NCBI GenBank assembly: GCA_967755175.1
Contig: CBRAFO010000001.1
Location: 61,801 to 125,800, forward strand
Direction of reading: 5' to 3'
Origin: Rariglobus sp967755175
Lineage (GTDB): Bacteria > Verrucomicrobiota > Verrucomicrobiia > Opitutales > Opitutaceae
Length of the DNA: 64,000 bases
Positions 52,576-60,156 of this stretch are shown piece by piece (position 1 is the stretch's first letter; each line of letters starts with the position of its first letter). Below the pieces are notes generated by a model. The model had not been told where the DNA came from, did no database searches, and saw nothing but the letters and a program-made list of their open reading frames with translations. The position numbers were made by a program, and so were the translations under genes.

Positions 52576-53777
52576 CCCTTCCTCTCATCGTTTATCGCAG
52601 CCTTCGTCAGCATGCCTTGTCCACGCTCGTGACGGCGGCGAGCATCGCGCTCGCCTGCGGACTCCTAATCACCGTGTGGATGGTGAAGGTGCAGACGCAG
52701 CGCGCCTTTGTGGACACCACCACGGCGTTTGACGCGGTGCTGGGTGCGCGCGGCTCGAAGCTCCAGCTTGTGCTCAACGCGATTTTTCATCTGGAAGCGT
52801 CGCCGGGCAACGTGTCGAACGCCGACTACCTCGCGATCAAGAGCCATCCCGCGGTGAAGACCGCCATCCCCATCGCCGTCGGTGACAATTACTTTGGCTG
52901 GCGCATCGTCGGCACGATCCCGGAACTGTTCACCGGCGTCGAATATACCCGGGGGAAGCATTACGAGATCGAGACCGGAGGACGTCTCTTTGACCCGGAG
53001 AAACACGAGGCGGTGGTCGGCTCGTTTGTCGCCCAAAGACTGGCGCTCAAGGTAGGCGACACCTTCAAGCCCTACCATGGGTTGAACTTCAACCCCAACG
53101 AGCAGCATCCCGATGTCTATACCATCGTCGGCATCCTCGCGCCGACCAACACCCCGGCGGACCGGGTGCTCTGGATTCCCATCGAAGGCGTGCAGACCAT
53201 GACCGGCCATGATCCAGCCGCCGCCTCGGACGTGAGCGCCGTGCTCGTCCAGTTGCGCGCGCCCACGGCGGGCATGATGCTCGACATCCGCTACAACCGT
53301 CAGGGCAACCGACTCACCTTCGCGTATCCGGTCGGAACGGTCATCGCGGACTTGTTCAACAAGATCGGCTGGCTCGACCAAGTGCTGGCGCTCGTGGCCT
53401 ATCTCGTTGCCCTCGTCGCGGCGGGGTCGGTGCTCGCAAGCATCCACGCCTCCATGGACGCGCGCCGGCGGGACATCGCGATCCTACGCTCGCTCGGGGC
53501 GAGGCGACGCACGGTGTTTGGCGCCATCATCGCGGAGGCGGCGGTGATCGGATTACTGGGCGCGGTTGCAGGCGTGGCGGTTTACGCCGGCCTCTTCGGC
53601 GGCGTGGCCGGCGTGATTCGCGCACAGACCGGCGTCGTGCTGGATGTGACGCATTGGCATCCCGTGCTGGTGCTTTGCCCGCTGGGCATGATCGCGCTGG
53701 GGGCTCTCGGCGGCATCGTGCCGGCGTGGAAAGCCTATCGAACCCCCGTGGCCGAAAACCTGACGCCTTCGTCGTGA
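52572..53777 (+). CDS. FtsX/MacB-type ABC transporter permease
   Basis: The product has 401 residues. One transmembrane helix at the N-terminus (about 17-36), a large periplasmic domain with MacB_PCD-like strands (37-265), and three C-terminal helices (about 272-295, 318-345, 360-385) with the conserved cytoplasmic ARRRDIAILRSLGARRRTV coupling helix and PAWKAYRTPVAENL end. Four helices in total is the type VII topology, used for mechanotransmission or lipoprotein/periplasmic handling rather than membrane import. It forms the transporter with the ATPase encoded just upstream. Confidence 0.92.
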   Translation: MTLPLIVYRSLRQHALSTLVTAASIALACGLLITVWMVKVQTQRAFVDTTTAFDAVLGARGSKLQLVLNAIFHLEASPGNVSNADYLAIKSHPAVKTAIPIAVGDNYFGWRIVGTIPELFTGVEYTRGKHYEIETGGRLFDPEKHEAVVGSFVAQRLALKVGDTFKPYHGLNFNPNEQHPDVYTIVGILAPTNTPADRVLWIPIEGVQTMTGHDPAAASDVSAVLVQLRAPTAGMMLDIRYNRQGNRLTFAYPVGTVIADLFNKIGWLDQVLALVAYLVALVAAGSVLASIHASMDARRRDIAILRSLGARRRTVFGAIIAEAAVIGLLGAVAGVAVYAGLFGGVAGVIRAQTGVVLDVTHWHPVLVLCPLGMIALGALGGIVPAWKAYRTPVAENLTPSS

Positions 53778-53785
53778 TAACACCC

Positions 53786-54277
53786 ATGAATACACACAGG
53801 ACCTCTTGGAAATTATTCCTGCTGGTGATCGGCCTTGTCTTGGGCCTCGTCGGATGCGGCCAACCGCAACGTCCGTCGGAGACCGGCGCGCATCAGCACA
53901 AGAATCAGCCGCCGCATGGTGGCACGGCGGTGGCGCTCGGTGACGACGCGTTTCATGTGGAATTCGTGCGCGACGCGGAGGCGGGCAAACTTTCGGCCTA
54001 CGTGCTCGACGACGAAATGGAGCAGTTCGTGCGCGGCGGTTCGCCCGGCTTCACGGTCGTGGCGAAAACCGGCGGGGAGGAGCGCGTGCTGGAGTTCAAG
54101 CCGGTGGCCGATTCCGCCACGGGGGAGACGTTGACCAGCACGTCGCTTTACGAGGCCTCCGCGTCCTGGTTAAAAACAACCGCCGAGTTCGATGCGGTGA
54201 TCAAAAGCCTTTCCGTGCACGACCATGTTTTCGCCGACGTTTCCTTCCATTTCCCAAAGGGAAACGAGAAGGACTGA
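53786..54277 (+). CDS. His-containing lipoprotein of the ABC/DUF3299 module
   Basis: The product has 163 residues. Lipobox LVGC (Cys24) after a strong hydrophobic segment. The mature N-terminus contains HQHKNQPPHGGTA, a His-rich patch that could bind Zn, Cu or Ni, followed by a beta-rich region (FHVEFVRDAEAGKLSAYVLD, GFTVVAKTGGEERVLEFKPV) and another pair, VHDHVF, near the end. I do not recognise a named family. It starts nine bases after the permease stop and is probably its periplasmic partner. Confidence 0.8.
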   Translation: MNTHRTSWKLFLLVIGLVLGLVGCGQPQRPSETGAHQHKNQPPHGGTAVALGDDAFHVEFVRDAEAGKLSAYVLDDEMEQFVRGGSPGFTVVAKTGGEERVLEFKPVADSATGETLTSTSLYEASASWLKTTAEFDAVIKSLSVHDHVFADVSFHFPKGNEKD

Positions 54278-54314
54278 TCTCATCCCACACACCACATCCC
54301 TTCCTTTTATCTTT

Positions 54315-54923
54315 ATGAAATCCCCACTCCCCTTCGCAGCGGCCTTGTTCATCGGTCTGCTGGCAGCCGGCCCGGCGATACAGGCCAATTCGTTTGCTCC
54401 AAGTAACGTGCCTCGAAAGTTCCTGCCACCCCAACCCGCGCCCACGGGAGAAATCCTGGAGACTCCGCCCGTCGAGGTGAACGGTTACGTGCAACTCGGC
54501 TTTGACCGGCTCGGGGCCTTTCTCTTCACGCCGCCCGACTATGATCCGGCGGCGACCCCCAACAAGACGCCACCGTCGGTTGACGGGCAGATTCCCAAGG
54601 CCATCAAGGCGCTCGACGGTCGAAAGGTGATGGTGACGGGCTTCATGGTGCCGGTGCACACCGAAGGCGCGTATGTTGTCGAATGCATGCTCGTGCGCAG
54701 CCCCATGGTATGCTGCTACGGCATCGTTCCCAACGTGAACGAGTGGGTCATCGTGAAGATGAAGGCGGGAGCGAACATGCCGCCGCTCATGGATGTCCCG
54801 CTGTCCATTTACGGAACCCTGCGCGTTCACGGTCAGTATGAGAACGGCTATCTCACGGGGATCTATTTCCTGGAAGGTGAACGCATGGAGCAAACGAAAG
54901 CACCTGAGAGCGTCACCCCTTGA
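54315..54923 (+). CDS. DUF3299-family exported protein
   Basis: The product has 202 residues from the ATG at 54315. Signal peptide to about IQANS. The DUF3299 core is visible: DGRKVMVTGFMVPVHTEG, RSPMVCCYGIVPNVNEWVIV with the paired Cys, and YGTLRVHGQYENGYLTGIY. The function of the domain is not established. I recall it next to ABC transporters of this type in metal-regulated operons of other bacteria, which fits the His-rich neighbours, but I could not check this. Last gene of the module. Confidence 0.82.
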   Translation: MKSPLPFAAALFIGLLAAGPAIQANSFAPSNVPRKFLPPQPAPTGEILETPPVEVNGYVQLGFDRLGAFLFTPPDYDPAATPNKTPPSVDGQIPKAIKALDGRKVMVTGFMVPVHTEGAYVVECMLVRSPMVCCYGIVPNVNEWVIVKMKAGANMPPLMDVPLSIYGTLRVHGQYENGYLTGIYFLEGERMEQTKAPESVTP

Positions 54924-54949
54924 CCACGACACCACGGTCTTCCCCTCCT

Positions 54950-55041
54950 CGTATTCATCTACAACAGCCTTGAGCCAGTCGTAAGCCATGAGGGAAAAGG
55001 CCACGAGTGAAGGCGCGAAGCCTGCTCGGGCGCCAAGGGGG
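54950..55041 (-). pseudogene. truncated duplicate of the CrtI-like gene's 5' end (copy B)
   Basis: On the minus strand it reads MAYDWLKAVVDEYE from 54989, matching the first 14 codons of the gene at 49513-50964, plus its leader. The open frame then diverges at once and runs antisense into the DUF3299 gene. It is a relic of a second copy or of a duplication that brought the ABC/DUF3299 module to this place. Confidence 0.8.
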
Positions 55042-55147
55042 CGTCCGGCACTCCGGCTTCCGATGCCGGGGCCCCAAACTCATGATCTTGAAGAGTCCGG
55101 ACGCACTTTCTCTCGAAGCCAGCGTTACGCTACCCCACGGTGCAATT

Positions 55148-57733
55148 TCATTCCGGCCAATCACCGGCGACATCGCGGGCGGCTTCGCGTTCGTAGCCCT
55201 TGGCCAAATCGCGGAGAGTCGCGCCGAGTTGGATGAACCCTTCAGTTTCCACTGTGACGGCCTTTTCTTTGAAAAACTCCGCCAGTTTCAGCTCTTCCTT
55301 CCCGCCGGTTCCCCAGTGAGCACCGCGCGAGTTGAACCACTCGCAACGGTAGCCGGAACGCATCTCTTCGGCATTGGCCTCGTTGAGCACTTCGGCGGCA
55401 CCTTTATGAATCCACAGGCCTGAGGGATCCGGAGGTGTGTATTTGAGCACGTGGCCGAGGTGGGTTTCCGCGATCTCCACATGGCCGGTTGTTTCGCAGA
55501 GGGTCCTCACGTCGGCGAGCCACGACTTCAGCACGGCAGCATCGAAAGTCCCATCATCGGTTTTGCCTGGCGGGCGTTTCCAGTTGCGTAGGAGCTTGAA
55601 GGCAACCTCCGCCATCTTCTTTTTCTTCTCGGACGGCTCTTCGGGCTTTTTGGCTTCGTCGTGCTTGGAGCGATATATTTCCCGGATGACTTCGCAGAAG
55701 AATGTAGGTTCGGTCGCGAGCTTCTGACTCAGCAACTTGGGCGAACTTCCGCGAGTATCATCGAGAAGCGGAAGATAGCTCCATTCGACACGGAACAGAT
55801 CGTTTGGATCGACAGTGGTAGAATCCTGCAGTGCTTTGATCACCTCTAGGACCTCGTAACCGTCATTCGAGCGCGCGAACTGCTCTTGGTGGTCCAGCAA
55901 GTCATGAAGGGCACGGACTGCCAGCTTCTCATCGACGGGTTCCTGCTGATGAATCTGGTAGCTTAACGCACGGATAGCGTCGACCGGGCGTTCGTTGTCG
56001 AGAAGGTGTCTGATCGCGATGGTGAGATTTGTTTTCGCGCGATAAGGATTCGCATCTGTGCGTTGCCAGAAAAGTCTTCCGTTGTCAGGAAGCGCGGCGA
56101 TGGCGCGAGTCCAAGTTTCTTCGCAGAAGGGAAGCACGGAGAAGAGCTGGGCGCGCTGAAGGTCGGTCCACGCTTCTATCTTCAGGGCATCGACCCACGT
56201 CCATTCGCCATGGTTGAAGAACCTTCCCCGGACAAATCCTCTCACCATGCTTGTGGTAGGAGAATTGCCGTCGGCGAGCAGCTTGGGTAGCCACTCGACC
56301 TCGCTAGGAATATTCGATCGGCCGATGGCCCAACCGAGTTCCGACGTGGAGTCCACCTCCAAGGCAAATTTCAGGAGAGCGGCAAGACCACCGGCAGCAT
56401 AAATGTTCTCGGCGGCTTGCGTCCGAAGGTCAGCGATTTTCTTTTCCTGGGCCTCAATGTCGCCGGTGTCCTCGTAGAGGTCCGAATTCCGGCTGAAGAG
56501 CCGCTTGGATAAGAGCGCCGGAGAGGTCGGCTTGAGATCGTCCGCCACCTTATCGATTTCCGCCACACGGTCTGCCGCCATAGCCCATTCTGCCTTGGCA
56601 AAGCGTTTGTGTCTCGTAGTGGTTTCAACCAGCGACGACCAAAGCTGCTCACGCTGTTCTTCGGTGAACTTGTCTTTCCCAGCCAAGAGTTGCCCGAAGA
56701 GTTTTTTTCCGGCGGCGATGGGAAATTCCCCGATGCGGTTCACCAGCGCCAACTGCCGCGGAAAATTGGACGCCGCCATTTCGAGAGCGAGTTCGGCATA
56801 AGCTTCGGTCTGCGTCCAATACTCGCTGTTTGTAACGCCCCGTTCCCAATTGTCCGGAATATAGGGACGCCACGTTGGTTTGCGCGTTTCGGATGAGCTT
56901 TGATGCGCTTCCGGCAGGAGCTGGAGGAGGAGTTTCCAACCGACTTCCGGGTGGTTTTTAAGCAAGGCTTTGACCGAGGCGATGCGCTGCTCCTGCTTTG
57001 CGCAGGTCTGTGGTAACCAAGGCAGAAGGATTTCGGTAAGTGAGTTGAGCGGTCGGTTCGACCACTGGCCGCCCGGATCAATAGCCGCTAGACCGCCGAG
57101 AATGACGGCCACGCGAGCGAGGTGATCCTCGCTCCACGCGAGCGTTTCCAGCGCCCACAGCAAACCGGACATGTATTGGCGACCAAGCGCCCCGCCGGTT
57201 TCTTGAGCAAACAGGTCGGCGAAAGGCGACGGGGTCTTGTGCAGCGCCTTCTCCACTGAGGACATGAATTCCTCCGGCGCTGCTTCGGCCAGCATAGGAA
57301 GCTGCCCATTGAGGCTGGCCCAAATGTCCCATGATGCATCGCCGAGAATGTCGCGGACCGCTAGGAGGGCGGCGCCCTCGGCTTTGCCCGCCGTGACGTG
57401 GGGCAAGGTCTGCGGGAAGCAACCAAGCAGAGCCAACGATTCGGCGAGGCCGTCCCTCATCGCTGCGGAGTGCTTCATTTCCTTGCCACGCACGCGAGCG
57501 GCAAAGCGTTCCTCGGTGTCGAGGTCGAAAGCTGGGTCGCGCTCGGTGAGGACTTCGACTGCAGCCGCCCGCAACCGCTCGACGTGGTCGTCGAAAATGA
57601 GCGGGCCAGCTGCGATCCACGCGGCCTTACGGTCCCGAACCGTCCACTTTCCGTTTTTGTGCTGCACTGGCGTTTCGGGCTGCTGCAATGCCGCTCGGAG
57701 AGATTCGGTGATCGGGTTCTTGTCTGTGCTCAT
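55148..57733 (-). CDS. large helical-repeat protein, candidate defence component
   Basis: The product has 861 residues, all soluble and almost entirely helical, with Trp/Leu-rich repeats such as LLWALETLAWSEDHLARVAV, DPGGQWSNRPLNSLTEILLPWLPQT and LALVNRIGEFP. I see no Walker A, no nuclease motif and no membrane segment. I recall this sequence pattern from large proteins of defence islands in which an N-terminal nuclease-like domain precedes such a helical C-terminal region in one chain; here the two parts are separate genes. The start codon overlaps the stop of the upstream nuclease-like gene (ATGA), so they are translated together. The helical part probably recognises an invader signal. Identity of the family is recall, not proven. 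Confidence 0.7.
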   Translation of the reverse strand: MSTDKNPITESLRAALQQPETPVQHKNGKWTVRDRKAAWIAAGPLIFDDHVERLRAAAVEVLTERDPAFDLDTEERFAARVRGKEMKHSAAMRDGLAESLALLGCFPQTLPHVTAGKAEGAALLAVRDILGDASWDIWASLNGQLPMLAEAAPEEFMSSVEKALHKTPSPFADLFAQETGGALGRQYMSGLLWALETLAWSEDHLARVAVILGGLAAIDPGGQWSNRPLNSLTEILLPWLPQTCAKQEQRIASVKALLKNHPEVGWKLLLQLLPEAHQSSSETRKPTWRPYIPDNWERGVTNSEYWTQTEAYAELALEMAASNFPRQLALVNRIGEFPIAAGKKLFGQLLAGKDKFTEEQREQLWSSLVETTTRHKRFAKAEWAMAADRVAEIDKVADDLKPTSPALLSKRLFSRNSDLYEDTGDIEAQEKKIADLRTQAAENIYAAGGLAALLKFALEVDSTSELGWAIGRSNIPSEVEWLPKLLADGNSPTTSMVRGFVRGRFFNHGEWTWVDALKIEAWTDLQRAQLFSVLPFCEETWTRAIAALPDNGRLFWQRTDANPYRAKTNLTIAIRHLLDNERPVDAIRALSYQIHQQEPVDEKLAVRALHDLLDHQEQFARSNDGYEVLEVIKALQDSTTVDPNDLFRVEWSYLPLLDDTRGSSPKLLSQKLATEPTFFCEVIREIYRSKHDEAKKPEEPSEKKKKMAEVAFKLLRNWKRPPGKTDDGTFDAAVLKSWLADVRTLCETTGHVEIAETHLGHVLKYTPPDPSGLWIHKGAAEVLNEANAEEMRSGYRCEWFNSRGAHWGTGGKEELKLAEFFKEKAVTVETEGFIQLGATLRDLAKGYEREAARDVAGDWPE

Positions 57734-58710
57734 TTGCCAGAGATTTTTTGGAGAATGGCTAGATCCGCGGACGATTTGTCGCTCCAGCTGCCGATGAGGG
57801 CCGCCGTCACGAGCGCATCGGCGTTGGCACCGCTGAAGGGCTGTGGCGCGGGAGCGGGTGCGTGCGCCGGGGCTGGTTGCGGGCCCGGAACTGCGAGCTG
57901 TTCGCGGCGGACGCGTTCCTTGAGCGCATCGCGGATCGCGGGCGGCAGGTTCTCCTTGGTGATGGTGCCGGCGCTAACGTTGAACTTGCCGACCTCGGTG
58001 TTGATTGTGCTCCAGAGGTCGTCCACCGACGTGAACTGCGTGAGGAGCGACTTGAAGATCGACTCAGAACCGCCGGCGTCTTGGTCGAGATCGTAGCCTA
58101 GGAGGTGGTAGGCTTTCAGGAAGCGCCAGAGTTCGTCGTCGGTGGGCGCAACACCTTGGTTGGCATGCGTCACCTGAGTATTGAACGCGGCGAGTTTGCC
58201 GCGCTTCGTTGCGCTGGTGAACTTACCGAGCTTCACTTTCGCGAAGAACTCTTCGGCGCTGCCGCACTTGCGCGCCGAGTCGAGGAAGGACCTGACATTC
58301 TGGATGTCGGAGGCGCTCAAAGGCCCAGTGATCAGCGCGATTGCGTCAAACTCGGAGTCGAACGCATTAGGATTCTTAAAGTCGGTCCAAGCAGCGGCAA
58401 TTACGGCTTGGAACACCGGATCTTTCGCCGAGATTGTGATTGTGTGCTTAATCTGGGCCAGGAGACGGGCGCGACGGCCCTTGGGCTTCTCTTCGGCGAA
58501 GGCAATAAAATCGTCGGTCTGGAATCCGGCATGCTTCCCTTGGAGTTTGATCTCGACGATCGGCCAACTCCGCCTGATGCACGGGATCGAGCCCCCGGTG
58601 ATGAGCTTTACTACGTAGCCTGATTGCACAGCGCATTCGAAAAAGACGCCTCCGCCGCCTGTGGAGAACGGATTGCTCAACTCCGTCTTACCCAAGGTCG
58701 GCTTCGCCAT
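57730..58710 (-). CDS. PD-(D/E)XK-like nuclease domain protein, candidate defence effector
   Basis: The product has 326 residues from the ATG at 58710; a TTG at 58779 would add a basic 23-residue tail. The first 190 residues have the plan of a restriction-endonuclease fold: a Gly-rich start (NPFSTGGGGVFFECAVQ) with Glu25, then FQTDD (Asp66/67) and the QIK motif (Gln86-Ile-Lys88) in LLAQIKHTI, matching E...D...(E/Q)xK. The middle (GPLSASDIQNVRSFLDSAR, YHLLGYDLDQDAGG) is helical. An Ala/Pro linker (about 275-293) and a short C-terminal helix follow. It is coupled to the 861-residue gene downstream. Family recognised from memory of nuclease-helical defence proteins; activity is inferred from the motif. 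Confidence 0.68.
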   Translation of the reverse strand: MAKPTLGKTELSNPFSTGGGGVFFECAVQSGYVVKLITGGSIPCIRRSWPIVEIKLQGKHAGFQTDDFIAFAEEKPKGRRARLLAQIKHTITISAKDPVFQAVIAAAWTDFKNPNAFDSEFDAIALITGPLSASDIQNVRSFLDSARKCGSAEEFFAKVKLGKFTSATKRGKLAAFNTQVTHANQGVAPTDDELWRFLKAYHLLGYDLDQDAGGSESIFKSLLTQFTSVDDLWSTINTEVGKFNVSAGTITKENLPPAIRDALKERVRREQLAVPGPQPAPAHAPAPAPQPFSGANADALVTAALIGSWSDKSSADLAILQKISGK

Positions 58711-58974
58711 AACGCGCGGCTTCTTCGCGGGTATTTTTCCCCCTCGTGCGGCGGTCTTGGTTTTGCGGGGCTTCGGCAAGGTCGTGCGTTTAACTGAGGA
58801 ATGTTCAACGCGGGGCCGAGTGCAATGCTCGGTTGGCTACTTCAGAAGACGTAATTTTCAGGCTACTTTTGCTCAGCAAAGCTCGGCTGATGACCTTAGC
58901 TTTCGTCGGAGATGAGTTTTGGTTTCTTACAGAACGGAGCTTGCGCCACCACGGTTGGCTCTTACGCCGGTGGG

Positions 58975-59445
58975 ATGAACCGACTTCCGAGTAGCTGGAT
59001 TTGCGACAAATGCTTTCAGTTGATCGAGTCTGTGCGGGATGGGTGGGTGGAGTGGCTAAAGGTTGGCGACATCATGAACGATGAGGCCCCATACACATGC
59101 GAAGGACTCCGGTTGGTGCATGCATTCGGTGAGAATCGACCTAAGTGCACCTACGTTGGTCGAGAGCTGATGCCAAACGTAACAACGTCGGACGGTTCAC
59201 TCCAAGGGTTCGTGGGAGGCGATGGACTGATGAAGCTACTGAGCATGGTCGCTTCGTCACAGTTTACGAACAAGAGCGAGGTAATCGAACTGATTAAACG
59301 TATCCACGTCCCTGGCTACGAAGAGGTCCGAAACCTTCTCGAATCCGCCGCGAATGAGGGTGTGTATCATGTAAACACGCCGGAGGGATTCCCTGACCAA
59401 GACCAAATCCGCACTGTCTTGGATTGGGTGAAGGCTCAAAAGTGA
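58975..59445 (+). CDS. hypothetical protein with N-terminal Cys pair
   Basis: The product has 156 residues from the ATG at 58975; an ATG at 58912 would add 21 residues. The start WICDKCFQLIESVRDGWVEWL has a CxxC pair (Cys10, Cys13), followed by two further Cys (TCEGL, KCTYVG), which could form a zinc ribbon. The rest is helical (LLSMVASSQFTNKSEVIELI, GYEEVRNLLESAANEG). Family unknown. It is AT-richer than the window average, divergent from the nuclease-like gene, and its stop overlaps the start of the HEPN-like gene, so the two form an operon. Confidence 0.65.
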   Translation: MNRLPSSWICDKCFQLIESVRDGWVEWLKVGDIMNDEAPYTCEGLRLVHAFGENRPKCTYVGRELMPNVTTSDGSLQGFVGGDGLMKLLSMVASSQFTNKSEVIELIKRIHVPGYEEVRNLLESAANEGVYHVNTPEGFPDQDQIRTVLDWVKAQK

Positions 59446-60035
59446 GCGAATCACTCGATGTGTTTGCCATCCCTCGATTCACGTTCGATTGCGGGCATTT
59501 CGGGGAAGCAGCAAAGGAATACAATGAGAGCGTTGAAGCACTGCTCGACCAACTCGCAGAGGCGGGAGGGGTTCAGTATTTCGGAATCTACACTCACGTC
59601 ATTCCGTCCCTCCATTGGTCAGCTACCACGATATATTTTGTAGCGATGATCGAGCGAAAGTTCACCGAAGCTTGTTCGATAGCACAATCCGTGCGTGGGC
59701 TTCCATTGTCAGTGAGCGATCCTCAATTCATCGGCAAAGGGATCAGGCGCGCTAAAAAATATCTCTGCGACTACGCCGACGTGGATCTTCAGTTAACCGC
59801 AGTTGATTGGGATCATCTGACAAATTTGGTCAGACTCAGAAACATACTGGCTCACGGAGGGAGCGAAACGAAGCTCAAGGAGCTCGCTCCTTATTGCTCC
59901 AAAACGGCAGCGTTCGTCCTCACATCTACAGGAGTTAGCGCAACGAGTAAAACCGCTCAGCATGTCATTCAACATGGTTCTGAAATCCTAAATCGGCTTG
60001 GTGATTCGATTTTGAACATCCGACCAGAGCGCTAA
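59442..60035 (+). CDS. HEPN-like protein (RxxxxH motif), candidate toxin or effector
   Basis: The product has 197 residues from a GTG that overlaps the previous stop (GTGA). Mostly helical. Residues 127-140 read TNLVRLRNILAHGG, with Arg133-Asn-x-x-x-His138, the catalytic-type Rx4H motif of HEPN ribonucleases in a long helix. The rest is AT-rich in codon use and has no recognised domain. HEPN proteins are common in toxin-antitoxin, abortive infection and CRISPR-linked systems. The partner may be the Cys-pair protein encoded just upstream. The motif is seen; RNase activity is inference. Confidence 0.65.
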   Translation: MSESLDVFAIPRFTFDCGHFGEAAKEYNESVEALLDQLAEAGGVQYFGIYTHVIPSLHWSATTIYFVAMIERKFTEACSIAQSVRGLPLSVSDPQFIGKGIRRAKKYLCDYADVDLQLTAVDWDHLTNLVRLRNILAHGGSETKLKELAPYCSKTAAFVLTSTGVSATSKTAQHVIQHGSEILNRLGDSILNIRPER

Positions 60036-60071
60036 GCGGATAGCCTCCAATGCGGGCGGGCGGCGCGCCAA

Positions 60072-60119
60072 TATGTCATCTGAGGCAGTCCATAGCCGTA
60101 GACCACTTCCGATGACATA
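60072..60119. repeat. two isolated TATGWCAT cores 3' of the GH35 gene
   Basis: ATATGTCATC (60071-60080) and GATGACATAG (60111-60120) carry the same core as the 21-bp array at 62797-63113, on the other side of the GH35 gene. The segments after them (tgaggcagtcc; agccgccccc) also resemble the array's spacers. Confidence 0.6.
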
Positions 60120-60156
60120 GAGCCGCCCCCCTCATCGAGGTGGCATGAGGTAACGA

